64,000 bases of DNA from Leptospira chreensis (lineage in GTDB: Bacteria; Spirochaetota; Leptospiria; Leptospirales; Leptospiraceae): the NCBI RefSeq assembly GCF_016919165.1, contig NZ_JAFFPS010000010.1:1-64000 (forward strand), read 5' to 3'. Both the position numbers and the translations under genes were made by a program. This document shows, one piece after another, positions 47,044 to 54,901 of this stretch (positions are counted from its first letter, which is position 1; every line of letters begins with the position of its first letter). The notes beneath the pieces are model-generated. The model was not told the origin of the DNA. It saw nothing but the letters and a program-made list of their open reading frames with translations, and did not search any database.

Positions 47044-48057
47044 TTATCCTTCCAAATATCCTAAAGTTTGGAGAGCATCTTCAATTTCGGTCACTGTCAC
47101 CGTTGCCGCACCTAACTTACCAACAACGATCCCTGCACTCACATTGGAGATGAGAGCCGCATCGGCAATGGGCATTCCCGTAGCAACAAAAGCAGTGTAG
47201 GTGGTAATGACCGTATCTCCCGCTCCTGTCACATCAAAAACTTCTTTGGCAACAGTGGGAATATGATAAAAGGAATCTGTTTTTCTTTCATAGATGGACA
47301 TTCCTTTTTCACCCCGAGTGATCATCATGGCATCCGGTGTGAGTGAGGTTGTGATTTCCCGACATGCAGTTTCAATTTCTGCATCAGTATTCAGTTTTCG
47401 GCCCAAAGCTTTGCCTGCTTCATGGTGGTTCGGGGTCATGATATGTATATTTTTATATAAGAAAAAATGACTTACTTGCGGGTCCACTGTCACAATTTTA
47501 TTTTCCCTGTTACAAAGGGCTATGACAGATTGAATGAGGGAAGGAGTTAAATACCCTTTGTCGTAATCCGAAAGGATGACTGCCGAACATTCTTTTAATT
47601 TATTTTCAAATTGGGTGAGGATGGACTTTTCTTCTTCGGTTGTGAGGGGCACCACTTCTTCCCGATCCACTCGACAAATCTGTTGGTGGGTGGCAATGAT
47701 TCTTGTTTTTAGAATGGTGGGAAGTTTCTCTGATTTTAATAAAACTAAATCTTTTGGAGTTACGGAATTTCCAAGGAGAAGCCTCTCTAAAGAGTCCCCG
47801 GCTTTGTCCTTTCCAATCCTTCCAAAAACCACACCCGATACACCAATCGCAGAAAGGTTCTGAACGACATTGCCCGATCCACCTAAGGATTGTTTTTCGT
47901 TTCGAACCCAAACCACAGGAACCGGCGCTTCCGGGGAAATCCTTTCCACAGAACCAATCAAATACTCATCTAAAATCAAATCTCCGATCACAAGCACTTT
48001 GATTTTGCCTAAATCCTCAAAAGATTTATGAAGTGAAGTTTTCTTTATTTTCAACAA
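47044..48057 (-). CDS. rfaE1: Heptose 7-phosphate kinase
   Basis: A 337-residue ribokinase-family enzyme equal to the HldE N-domain, making D-glycero-D-manno-heptose 1,7-bisphosphate. LGGSGNVVQNLSAIG, DYDKGYLTP, VDPQVS and the family signature DVTGAGDTVITTYTAFVA are visible. It starts with TTG 48057, with AAGGA upstream. Together with the adenylyltransferase it links this end of the cluster to LPS core synthesis. Confidence 0.94.
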   Translation of the reverse strand: MLKIKKTSLHKSFEDLGKIKVLVIGDLILDEYLIGSVERISPEAPVPVVWVRNEKQSLGGSGNVVQNLSAIGVSGVVFGRIGKDKAGDSLERLLLGNSVTPKDLVLLKSEKLPTILKTRIIATHQQICRVDREEVVPLTTEEEKSILTQFENKLKECSAVILSDYDKGYLTPSLIQSVIALCNRENKIVTVDPQVSHFFLYKNIHIMTPNHHEAGKALGRKLNTDAEIETACREITTSLTPDAMMITRGEKGMSIYERKTDSFYHIPTVAKEVFDVTGAGDTVITTYTAFVATGMPIADAALISNVSAGIVVGKLGAATVTVTEIEDALQTLGYLEG

Positions 48058-48111
48058 AGCCAGATCCTTGAATTGGTTTACAACTAAACAGAGAATCTAA
48101 AACCTTTCTCT

Positions 48112-48720
48112 GTGTCAACCTTCCCCTTACCTCTCTTTCCGCTACCGGATGTATTTCTGTTTCCGGGAATGTTTTTGCCCCTCCATATCTTCGAACCAAG
48201 GTATCGGATGATGCTCGATTTTTGTATGGAAAATGGCGGAGAACTCGGAATGGCACCTTATCCCAAAAATTGGATTGGACTTGGCCTGCCTCCCATTCCC
48301 GAAGTGGTGGGTTATGGGCATATCATTCAAAAAGAATCCCTTCCCGACGGAAGATCCAATATCATTTTAGAAGGAATCGGAACCGCGGAAATTGTGAGTT
48401 TGGATTCCACAGAACCTTTTTATATTGCTCAGATTGTCCGCCGGGAACACGAACGGAACAAAAATGTTTCGGAAAGTTTAAAAGAAAAAATTGAAGAACT
48501 ACTGGTTCTCACCAAACGGATCTTACTTGCCGAAGGTGCCGAAGAAGACCTCATTCTTAAGATGAACCAAATATTGGTACATCCTTACCCTGTGGATTTT
48601 ATTGCTTCTTTGATTTATTTCGACTTCAAAACCAAACAAACTATTTTAGAAACCACTCATCTAGAAACCAAAGCAGACCTTTTAAAGACTGTATTACTTG
48701 GTCTTAATTTGAGTGAGTAG
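48112..48720 (+). CDS. Lon N-terminal-domain (substrate-binding) protein
   Basis: A 202-residue protein consisting of the Lon N-domain only (PLFPLPDVFLFPG, LPLHIFEPRYRMML) with a helical C-terminal half; no ATPase or protease part. Such proteins are widespread but their function is not settled. The start is GTG 48112, needed to keep the conserved strand. The GTG is part of an 8-bp inverted repeat (48088-48095 with 48106-48113), and no ribosome site is seen. The 3' end overlaps the convergent gene by 17 bases. Confidence 0.88.
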   Translation: MSTFPLPLFPLPDVFLFPGMFLPLHIFEPRYRMMLDFCMENGGELGMAPYPKNWIGLGLPPIPEVVGYGHIIQKESLPDGRSNIILEGIGTAEIVSLDSTEPFYIAQIVRREHERNKNVSESLKEKIEELLVLTKRILLAEGAEEDLILKMNQILVHPYPVDFIASLIYFDFKTKQTILETTHLETKADLLKTVLLGLNLSE

Positions 48721-49375
48721 AAGGTTTTGCTTTTAACTCTGCCACTAAAAATAAAAACTCCGGTAAGTCTGTAGCCGTTTCTCGAAAAAACACCCGAGGG
48801 TTTGTTTCTTTCGCATTCAAATACAGATAACTCGAATTTTCCTTTCGGATGTAGGCTCTTTCCAAATAATGATTGGTTTGGGAATAATGCAAAAAATCTT
48901 TCATCAAATCACTGATCGCTACATCACCATCACTCTGTTTGTTTGTGGCTGAAAAAAATATGGATGTAGTTTCTTTATCTTGTTTTTCCCAATGGAACTC
49001 TGTCGCCCAGTGGCCTTTGCCACCAAACTCAGTGAGAGGTGGGACCATATCCGTCACGAGATTCGGAATAAATTCCAAAGACTCCCAAGGCACCCCTTTG
49101 CCTAAAAAATTCACCTTAGCAAGGTAGGACTTCCAATGTTTGGAGAGTCCCTTCACTTGGAGTTTGGGTAGAGATAAGGTTTCCCGTAAAAAACCTCTTA
49201 AGGTCAAAAATCCTAGGAAACCTAAATGCACCTGCGAAACGGATTGGAAGTCCCAGACTTCTTCCTGTTTCAAAGTAGATAAAAACAAGGAATCCATCGC
49301 ATAAAAGTCCTGGTGTTGGTAGGGGTAAAAAACGCCTGTAGATGAGGAAACTAAAGATCCGTCCGATCGATTCAC
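48704..49375 (-). CDS. Hypothetical protein, unknown function
   Basis: A 223-residue ORF starting at GTG 49375 without a clear ribosome site. The frame stays open upstream into the terminator of the acyl-CoA synthetase gene, where it would read a hydrophobic FLLFCFSPP segment, so the true start could be a non-standard codon giving a short signal or lipobox. The body is rich in Phe, Leu and Ser with no recognised motif (PWESLEFIPNLV, TSIFFSATNK). It is convergent with the Lon-like gene and overlaps it by 17 bases. Confidence 0.6.
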   Translation of the reverse strand: MNRSDGSLVSSSTGVFYPYQHQDFYAMDSLFLSTLKQEEVWDFQSVSQVHLGFLGFLTLRGFLRETLSLPKLQVKGLSKHWKSYLAKVNFLGKGVPWESLEFIPNLVTDMVPPLTEFGGKGHWATEFHWEKQDKETTSIFFSATNKQSDGDVAISDLMKDFLHYSQTNHYLERAYIRKENSSYLYLNAKETNPRVFFRETATDLPEFLFLVAELKAKPSTHSN

Positions 49376-49412
49376 AATTAGAGTATCGACTGGAGGAGAA
49401 AAACAGAAGAGT

Positions 49413-49437
49413 AAAAACCGCCCGCAAGGTGCGGGCG
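49413..49437 (-). terminator. Rho-independent terminator of the acyl-CoA synthetase gene
   Basis: On the minus strand CGCCCGC, loop ACCTT, GCGGGCG, then GTTTTT. The 7-bp GC stem starts 21 bases after the stop codon of the synthetase gene. Confidence 0.9.
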
Positions 49438-49457
49438 ATCTAGAAAATTAAACTCTC

Positions 49458-51392
49458 TTAATCAGCAGTATACAAAGTTGTGATTTTATCTTTGTATTTT
49501 TCCGTGATCAAGTGGCGTTTCATTTTGAACAGGTTTGTCAATTCATCACCCACTTCAAACGGTTTGGTAATGAGGATGAACGGAGTCACTTGTTCAAAAG
49601 ACTTAAATCCAGTTTTGGTATTGTTGAGTGCCTTAATTTCTTTTTTGTAGAAATCAAGAACCTTCGGGTGGTCGATGAGTTTCTGTTTGTCCGTCTCAGA
49701 AACTCCATTTTCCTTGGCCCACTCGGTCAATTTGTCGAAATCGGGAACCACCAGGGCGCCCAAATTCTTTTGGTCTTGGCCAATGACCATAACTTGCGCA
49801 ATGAATGGAGATTCGGTGAGTTTGTCTTCGATCGGAACCGGTTCTACGTTTTCACCACCCAGAAGAACCACGGTATCTTTCGCACGACCAGTAATGGTAA
49901 GGGTCTTTTTGAAATTGAACATTCCAATATCTCCCGTATCCATCCAACCGTCTTTCAGAACTTTCGCAGTGGTTTCAGGATTTTTATAGTATCCTTTCAT
50001 CACTTGTGGTCCACGAATATGGATGACCCCACGAGCTCCGTATTTACCAGAAATGAGTTTTTGGTTGGCATCCACGTGAGTGAGAACCTTACCCAAATCA
50101 TCTCGAATTTGTACGGAAGTTTCTGGAGTGACAAGACCCACAGAACCTTGGACTAACTTTTTGAAAGTTCTTACAGAAATGACCGGAGATGTTTCCGTCA
50201 TTCCATAACCTTCAAGTACGTTGATTCCAATATCATTAAAGAATGCATCCACATGTCTTTGGAGAGCACCACCACCGGAAACAGAAGCTTTTAGTTCCCC
50301 ACCAGTAGCTTCTCTAATTTTAGAGAGTACGACCAAATCCAGTAAGAAGTAAGGAACGGCTAAAACAATCGCCACAACCAAATAGTAGAATCCTCTAAAA
50401 AGAGAAACGATAGGATTTCTTCCTACATAGTCGACTTGGTTTCCTTTCAAAAACCTTATGGCGGCATTGAAATGTTTGGAGAAAAAATAAGCCATATTGA
50501 ACAAACCACGGCGGATCGCAGGTGTTTGTTTTGGATCATTGATTCTTGTATAAATTCCATTATAGATACTTTCCCAAAGTCTAGGAGCTGATGCCATAAA
50601 AGTCGGTTTTGACTTTTTCATATCATCACGAAGGTCACGGACATTGGTATAGTATGTAGCACAACCGGCAGCAATCGCTAGGTATTCAAACACCCTTTCA
50701 AATACGTGCCAAACAGGAAGAATGGATAACATCCTTTCATCTTTTTTGATTTCGATCATGCTGTTTAGAATGACAGAAGTTTGGTGGATCATGTTGCTAT
50801 GTTTCAACATTACACCTTTTGGCATACCAGTGGTTCCGGAAGTGTAAATGATGGTAAAAAGATCATCAGGAGCAATGGCTTTCATTCGCTCTTCTGCTTT
50901 TTTTGAACCTTTCGCACGAAGTTCCGCACCTTTTTCAATCAGTTCATATAACTTCAGAACACCAGTTGCTGTGGATTTTTTATCCATAACAATTAGAGTC
51001 TTTGCATATTCTAATTGAGAGCGGTTCTTTTGAAACTTCTCTAACATTTTGTCATTTTCTAAGAAAACAACTTTGGCTTCACAATGATTTAGAATATAAG
51101 CAATTTCTGAATCGGTAATGTCTGTTCCTCTCGGAACATCACAAGCACCACTCATGAGAATTCCATAATCGGAAACAATCCACTCCAATCGGTTATCTGC
51201 AAGCAAGGCAACATTTTCTTTCGCGGATACACCCAAATCAATGAGAGCTTCTGCTAAGTTGATACCAAGATCATATACTTCTTGAAAAGTGACGGGTTTA
51301 TAGGACTTAGATTCGTCTTTACTAACGAACGCGGGGCGGTTCCCAAATTTTTCAGCACTCTGCTGGAAGAGTTCGGGCAAATTGGCTGGCAT
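49458..51392 (-). CDS. Long-chain acyl-CoA synthetase (AMP-binding)
   Basis: A 644-residue adenylate-forming enzyme that activates fatty acids to acyl-CoA. The P-loop motif [16 protein letters not shown], the GYGMTETSP motif, [10 protein letters not shown] and the C-terminal [17 protein letters not shown] motif are intact. An unusual hydrophobic stretch ([20 protein letters not shown], about residues 330-352) precedes the [10 protein letters not shown] segment and may anchor it in the membrane. ATG 51392 is preceded by AAAGGAGT. It is a single gene with its own terminator. Leptospira depend on long-chain fatty acids as fuel, which fits. Confidence 0.95.
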   Translation of the reverse strand: MPANLPELFQQSAEKFGNRPAFVSKDESKSYKPVTFQEVYDLGINLAEALIDLGVSAKENVALLADNRLEWIVSDYGILMSGACDVPRGTDITDSEIAYILNHCEAKVVFLENDKMLEKFQKNRSQLEYAKTLIVMDKKSTATGVLKLYELIEKGAELRAKGSKKAEERMKAIAPDDLFTIIYTSGTTGMPKGVMLKHSNMIHQTSVILNSMIEIKKDERMLSILPVWHVFERVFEYLAIAAGCATYYTNVRDLRDDMKKSKPTFMASAPRLWESIYNGIYTRINDPKQTPAIRRGLFNMAYFFSKHFNAAIRFLKGNQVDYVGRNPIVSLFRGFYYLVVAIVLAVPYFLLDLVVLSKIREATGGELKASVSGGGALQRHVDAFFNDIGINVLEGYGMTETSPVISVRTFKKLVQGSVGLVTPETSVQIRDDLGKVLTHVDANQKLISGKYGARGVIHIRGPQVMKGYYKNPETTAKVLKDGWMDTGDIGMFNFKKTLTITGRAKDTVVLLGGENVEPVPIEDKLTESPFIAQVMVIGQDQKNLGALVVPDFDKLTEWAKENGVSETDKQKLIDHPKVLDFYKKEIKALNNTKTGFKSFEQVTPFILITKPFEVGDELTNLFKMKRHLITEKYKDKITTLYTAD

Positions 51393-51527
51393 TATTCTGA
51401 CTCCTTTCTCAAAAGAAAACGTAAAAAGGTATCTTTAAGGGACTTTTTTAACGAACATGAGTCAAGACATTTTCAATCTTGTCATTGAAATCAAGGGAAA
51501 ATCAAAATGTTGTTTCGCATTGCACAA

Positions 51528-52046
51528 TTATGGCAGATCCGACGCGGCCCATACATGAGATCGAATGACAAGCCCGGAAAGGTCGGACGGGACAAGTCCA
51601 TACTGGCGATAGACAATCTTACCCGACCGATCAAATACAAGTAGGCATGGAATTCCCTCCACTTGATAAAAATCAGTCATTTTCCAGTCTTTATCTAGTA
51701 AGGTGGGATAACTCATTTTCAAAAGGTTCATATCTTTTTTGATTTTTTCAATGGGTTCTGTTGTATCCGTATTGATCCCACGAAATACAAAATCCTTTTC
51801 GGAAACAGAAGACTTCCACTCGTTGATGGTAGGAACTGCCTTGGCACAGGGTTCACACCAAGTGGCCCAAAAATCTAGAACCAAAACCTTTCCCTTAAAA
51901 TCTTCCAATGTTTCTGTTCCACCTGTGAGGTTCGGAAGGGGTTCGGGATAAAATTCACTGACTGTCCCTTGGGGTTTACAAAAAAAGAGCGATAGGATAC
52001 AGATCAGATAAAATCTGGATCTAAGGTTCCAAAAAGCCTGGGTCAT
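51528..52046 (-). CDS. TlpA-like thioredoxin-fold lipoprotein
   Basis: A thioredoxin-fold protein of about 172 residues from ATG 52046, with an N-terminal signal and lipobox (ICILSLFFC) and the redox motif WCEPC in FWATWCEPCAKAVPTINEW. The cis-Pro lies in VEGIPCLLVFD; note the additional Cys after it. It probably reduces or exchanges disulfides in exported proteins or cytochrome apoproteins. ATG 52061 is an alternative that would overlap the divergent gene's start. A longer upstream frame was rejected because it runs through the neighbouring gene. Confidence 0.9.
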   Translation of the reverse strand: MTQAFWNLRSRFYLICILSLFFCKPQGTVSEFYPEPLPNLTGGTETLEDFKGKVLVLDFWATWCEPCAKAVPTINEWKSSVSEKDFVFRGINTDTTEPIEKIKKDMNLLKMSYPTLLDKDWKMTDFYQVEGIPCLLVFDRSGKIVYRQYGLVPSDLSGLVIRSHVWAASDLP

Positions 52047-52051
52047 TAAAT

Positions 52052-52447
52052 TTGAATTCATTGATTTATAATTACTTCTCCAATTTAGACGAATGGAATG
52101 ATTACGTAAAGGGAAACTGGTCAGGAAAAGGAATTTCGATGATTCCTTCCACTGCAGAACCCTATGAAACGGGAGATGAAACAACCGTTACTTGGAAGGC
52201 AAACCCGAAAGAAACCAAATCTAGGTTCAAGCGAGGAAAGACTGAATTTTCTCTGGTTTGGATTCTAGAATCTCCCGTGCTCTGTGACAGGATCAAACTG
52301 ACTGCAGAAGGACAAAATTGGGAATGCGAAATTCAAGCCATGACACGGGATCGTTTCCATCTGCATGTCCTTCCCAAATCGGACAAATCCAAAATTCTCT
52401 ACTCAGGGGTTGTGACCAAAAAAAAAGGACTATTCTCCTTCCTCTAA
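52052..52447 (+). CDS. Hypothetical protein, unknown function
   Basis: A 131-residue soluble protein beginning at TTG 52052 (or TTG 52061); neither has a clear ribosome site. It contains many Trp, Lys and Thr residues and looks like an all-strand domain (TTVTWKANPKETKS, FSLVWILES, ILYSGVVTKK). No family recognised. It starts 5 bases from the start of the divergent thioredoxin-like gene and ends overlapping the glycosyltransferase gene by 18 bases, so it is tightly packed on both sides. Confidence 0.6.
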   Translation: MNSLIYNYFSNLDEWNDYVKGNWSGKGISMIPSTAEPYETGDETTVTWKANPKETKSRFKRGKTEFSLVWILESPVLCDRIKLTAEGQNWECEIQAMTRDRFHLHVLPKSDKSKILYSGVVTKKKGLFSFL

Positions 52448-53572
52448 CACCTTTCGAAACACATCTTCTGTGATCTTGGCTGCATTTTCCCAAGTAAAAC
52501 TTTCGATCGATACCGTAGGCGGTGTCGGATTCTCAAAAAACTTTTTGATAGCCAAGGCCCAAAGTTTTGCATCCTCCCTGGTTTGGTAAGGAAGGTAGGT
52601 CACTCCGTCTTTTCCAATTTCATGGAAGGTAGGGATATCGGATACCACACAATTCAATCCATGAAAGATGGCCTCTACCATAGGAATTCCAAATCCTTCG
52701 TATTTGCTGGCAAAAGCAAAAAGACCCGCTCTTTTGTAGAGGTGTTGCAATTCAGAATCAGAAACAGAATCCAATATATGAATGTCTTTATACAAGGTAC
52801 GCTCTTGTAGTAATTCTTCGATAAACTCAGGAGACTCCCAACCTATTTTTCCTACGATCACCCACGGCCTGTAGTGATGGGGATCCAGTTTGCGATACTC
52901 ACGAAAGACTTCGAGTAAAAACGGATAATTTTTTCTAGGTTCAATTGTAGATACAGATAACAAATAGTCAGTGCCTAAATCTTTCACCCGATTGGAAGGT
53001 TTGGTTTCCAAAAGATTTGTCATCTCTATTGGATTCACACCGGGATAAGAGACCCCCGTTTGGTTTAAGGGATATCCAAATTTACGACACATATCATCAC
53101 TTGTTTGTTTGGAAATAGATAGGATAAAACTAGATCGCCTAACAGAATAACTTTGAAATAATCTTTGTTGGACTTTTGCAATCCAACGCATGGTCTCTGG
53201 ATACAAATACAAAACCAAATCACAATATGTAAGCACTGCTTTTAAACTTCTAGGCAAAAAGGGAGGTAATACTTGTTGCGAACCCCAAAACAAATCCAAT
53301 CGGTGTTTGAGTAAGTAAAACGGAACAAAAAGATTGTAATACAACCCCCCTTTCCATTTTAAAAAACCGCCACCAGAAACCCAAGTCACATTGGGCAAAC
53401 TCAAAACAGCTTTGTGATCCTCGTGGATGGGCAAATGAGAAAATAAAAAGAAATCATATTCTTCTTTATGCGGGAATGCCTTTAAGGTTTCAGCAATGAG
53501 TCGTCCCACTCCAGAAACCCTTGTAGACAAAGGCCTTGCGTCGAGACCAATCCTTTTGGTGGGTCTTACCAT
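52430..53572 (-). CDS. GT4-family glycosyltransferase
   Basis: A 380-residue GT-B fold enzyme. The N-domain starts IGLDARPLSTRVSGVGRLI with the glycine-rich loop; the C-domain holds STIEPRKNYPFLLEVF and the donor-binding EGFGIPMVEAIF (ExxxxxxxE) motif. Donor and acceptor cannot be read from the sequence. It could act on LPS or another envelope glycan, in keeping with the envelope genes around it. Overlaps the next upstream gene by 7 bases. Confidence 0.93.
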   Translation of the reverse strand: MVRPTKRIGLDARPLSTRVSGVGRLIAETLKAFPHKEEYDFFLFSHLPIHEDHKAVLSLPNVTWVSGGGFLKWKGGLYYNLFVPFYLLKHRLDLFWGSQQVLPPFLPRSLKAVLTYCDLVLYLYPETMRWIAKVQQRLFQSYSVRRSSFILSISKQTSDDMCRKFGYPLNQTGVSYPGVNPIEMTNLLETKPSNRVKDLGTDYLLSVSTIEPRKNYPFLLEVFREYRKLDPHHYRPWVIVGKIGWESPEFIEELLQERTLYKDIHILDSVSDSELQHLYKRAGLFAFASKYEGFGIPMVEAIFHGLNCVVSDIPTFHEIGKDGVTYLPYQTREDAKLWALAIKKFFENPTPPTVSIESFTWENAAKITEDVFRKVLEEGE

Positions 53573-54435
53573 CGTTCCTTTACCTTAAGTGATAATTGGT
53601 GGAAATCTATTTTGGATTCTAAATACTGGATCGCTGTTTTTTTTCCCGCGACCAATCCGTAAGAAAGTGTTTGTGCCTGGTTGAATTGATACCCTTTGTC
53701 CTTCAAAGGAAAACAGGTGAAATTTTCTTCATCGAGTAAGGCAATTCCCCCGCAAATATCCCATTCATTTTTGGGTTTTAGGGAGACAATGAGATCGATA
53801 AATCCGGCAGACAGTAGTCCCAGTTTATAAGCGATACTTCCCATCGAACGAATCTCAAAATCCTCATGCCAAAAGGAATCAGAAAAGAGGCCCTCTTTCA
53901 TTTCGGATAAGGATACAAGCAGGATGGGTTTTTCTGCGACCGGCTTTGATTCCTCTAACGGGTGCAATACGGAACCACTTTCCACAAGTAAGGTTCTAAA
54001 ATTTTCCTCTGTAGCAAAAGGAGGATGTAATTTGGCAAAAAAGGTATTTCTGTTTTTAGAAAAAAACTCACCCGTGGCAGGATTGAAAATCACTCCCCAA
54101 ATGGCTTCGCCGTTACGAACAAGGCCCAAACTGAGAGCAAACTGGTCATTTTTTTTAACAAACTCGCGAGTGCCATCAATGGGATCTAAAATCCAAACCC
54201 ACTCCTTATCCAAACGGCTGTTTGTATCTAACTTCTCTTCCGATAAAAATCCATGGCCCGGAAACCGGTGGGAAATTTTTTCGAAAAGAAACTCACTCGC
54301 AAATAAATCTGCTTCTGTGACAGGATCATTCCCACCTTTGTCCCGAATCTGAAAGTCCGATTTATAAATAGAAAGGATTGAGTCCCCAACAGATAATACC
54401 CACCGCCAAACTTCCCTAAAATCGTTTTCTTCCAT
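53566..54435 (-). CDS. Inositol-monophosphatase-family phosphatase
   Basis: A 289-residue metal-dependent phosphatase. GNDPVTEADLFASEF, FLSEEK and the family signature WILDPIDGTREFVKKN are intact, and EWDICGGIALL carries the second metal-binding Asp. The family covers inositol phosphatases and 3'(2'),5'-bisphosphate nucleotidases (CysQ); the DGTREF variant is common in the CysQ branch, but I cannot decide. It overlaps the GT4 gene. Confidence 0.9.
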   Translation of the reverse strand: MEENDFREVWRWVLSVGDSILSIYKSDFQIRDKGGNDPVTEADLFASEFLFEKISHRFPGHGFLSEEKLDTNSRLDKEWVWILDPIDGTREFVKKNDQFALSLGLVRNGEAIWGVIFNPATGEFFSKNRNTFFAKLHPPFATEENFRTLLVESGSVLHPLEESKPVAEKPILLVSLSEMKEGLFSDSFWHEDFEIRSMGSIAYKLGLLSAGFIDLIVSLKPKNEWDICGGIALLDEENFTCFPLKDKGYQFNQAQTLSYGLVAGKKTAIQYLESKIDFHQLSLKVKERW

Positions 54436-54454
54436 TCCGCCCTTATTAAAAAAA

Positions 54455-54883
54455 CTAATTCTTCTTTTCTTCTTTGTGTGCGTTTGACCCGAGGTCTACA
54501 CCTTCCGGTTTCTCCAAAACAATTTCTTCTGAGGGAGAAGTTACATAGGTCTCAGGATCTACTGGAAATAGATATTGAAAATAATAGTTCTTATATTTTA
54601 CAAAAAAAGTATTGGTTCCTTCCGAACGTTCGGACTGTAAGTCCTGAAATTTTAGATCTTTTAAATCTTTTTTAGGATTGGCTAGACGTTTTGATAATGT
54701 ACTACGAACAGAACTCACCAAATTGGTTTCAAAATTCTTTTTTCTCTGTTCTTCGGTTAGTTTTGGATTTCTAAGATAATCTTCTAGTTTAGTAAACTCT
54801 TCCGCCAAACCGGTGTTTTGCTCTGCATAGACAAACGTTACCGGAAATAATACAACCATACATAAAATCCAAACTCGTTTCAT
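54455..54883 (-). CDS. Exported hypothetical protein
   Basis: A 142-residue protein with a signal peptide (VWILCMVVLFPVTFVYA, cleavage before EQN). The mature part is helical and charged with a short Glu/Lys tail. No family recognised. ATG 54883 has GAGGAA in front. It lies between uvrD and the inositol-phosphatase gene on the same strand. Confidence 0.75.
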   Translation of the reverse strand: MKRVWILCMVVLFPVTFVYAEQNTGLAEEFTKLEDYLRNPKLTEEQRKKNFETNLVSSVRSTLSKRLANPKKDLKDLKFQDLQSERSEGTNTFFVKYKNYYFQYLFPVDPETYVTSPSEEIVLEKPEGVDLGSNAHKEEKKN

Positions 54884-54901
54884 TGCCGTTCCTCTTCTAG
54901 T

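Noticed and set aside
49116..49427. Minus-strand ORF with a hydrophobic start
   Set aside because: It overlaps the 223-residue ORF in another frame and passes through the terminator; no domain is seen.
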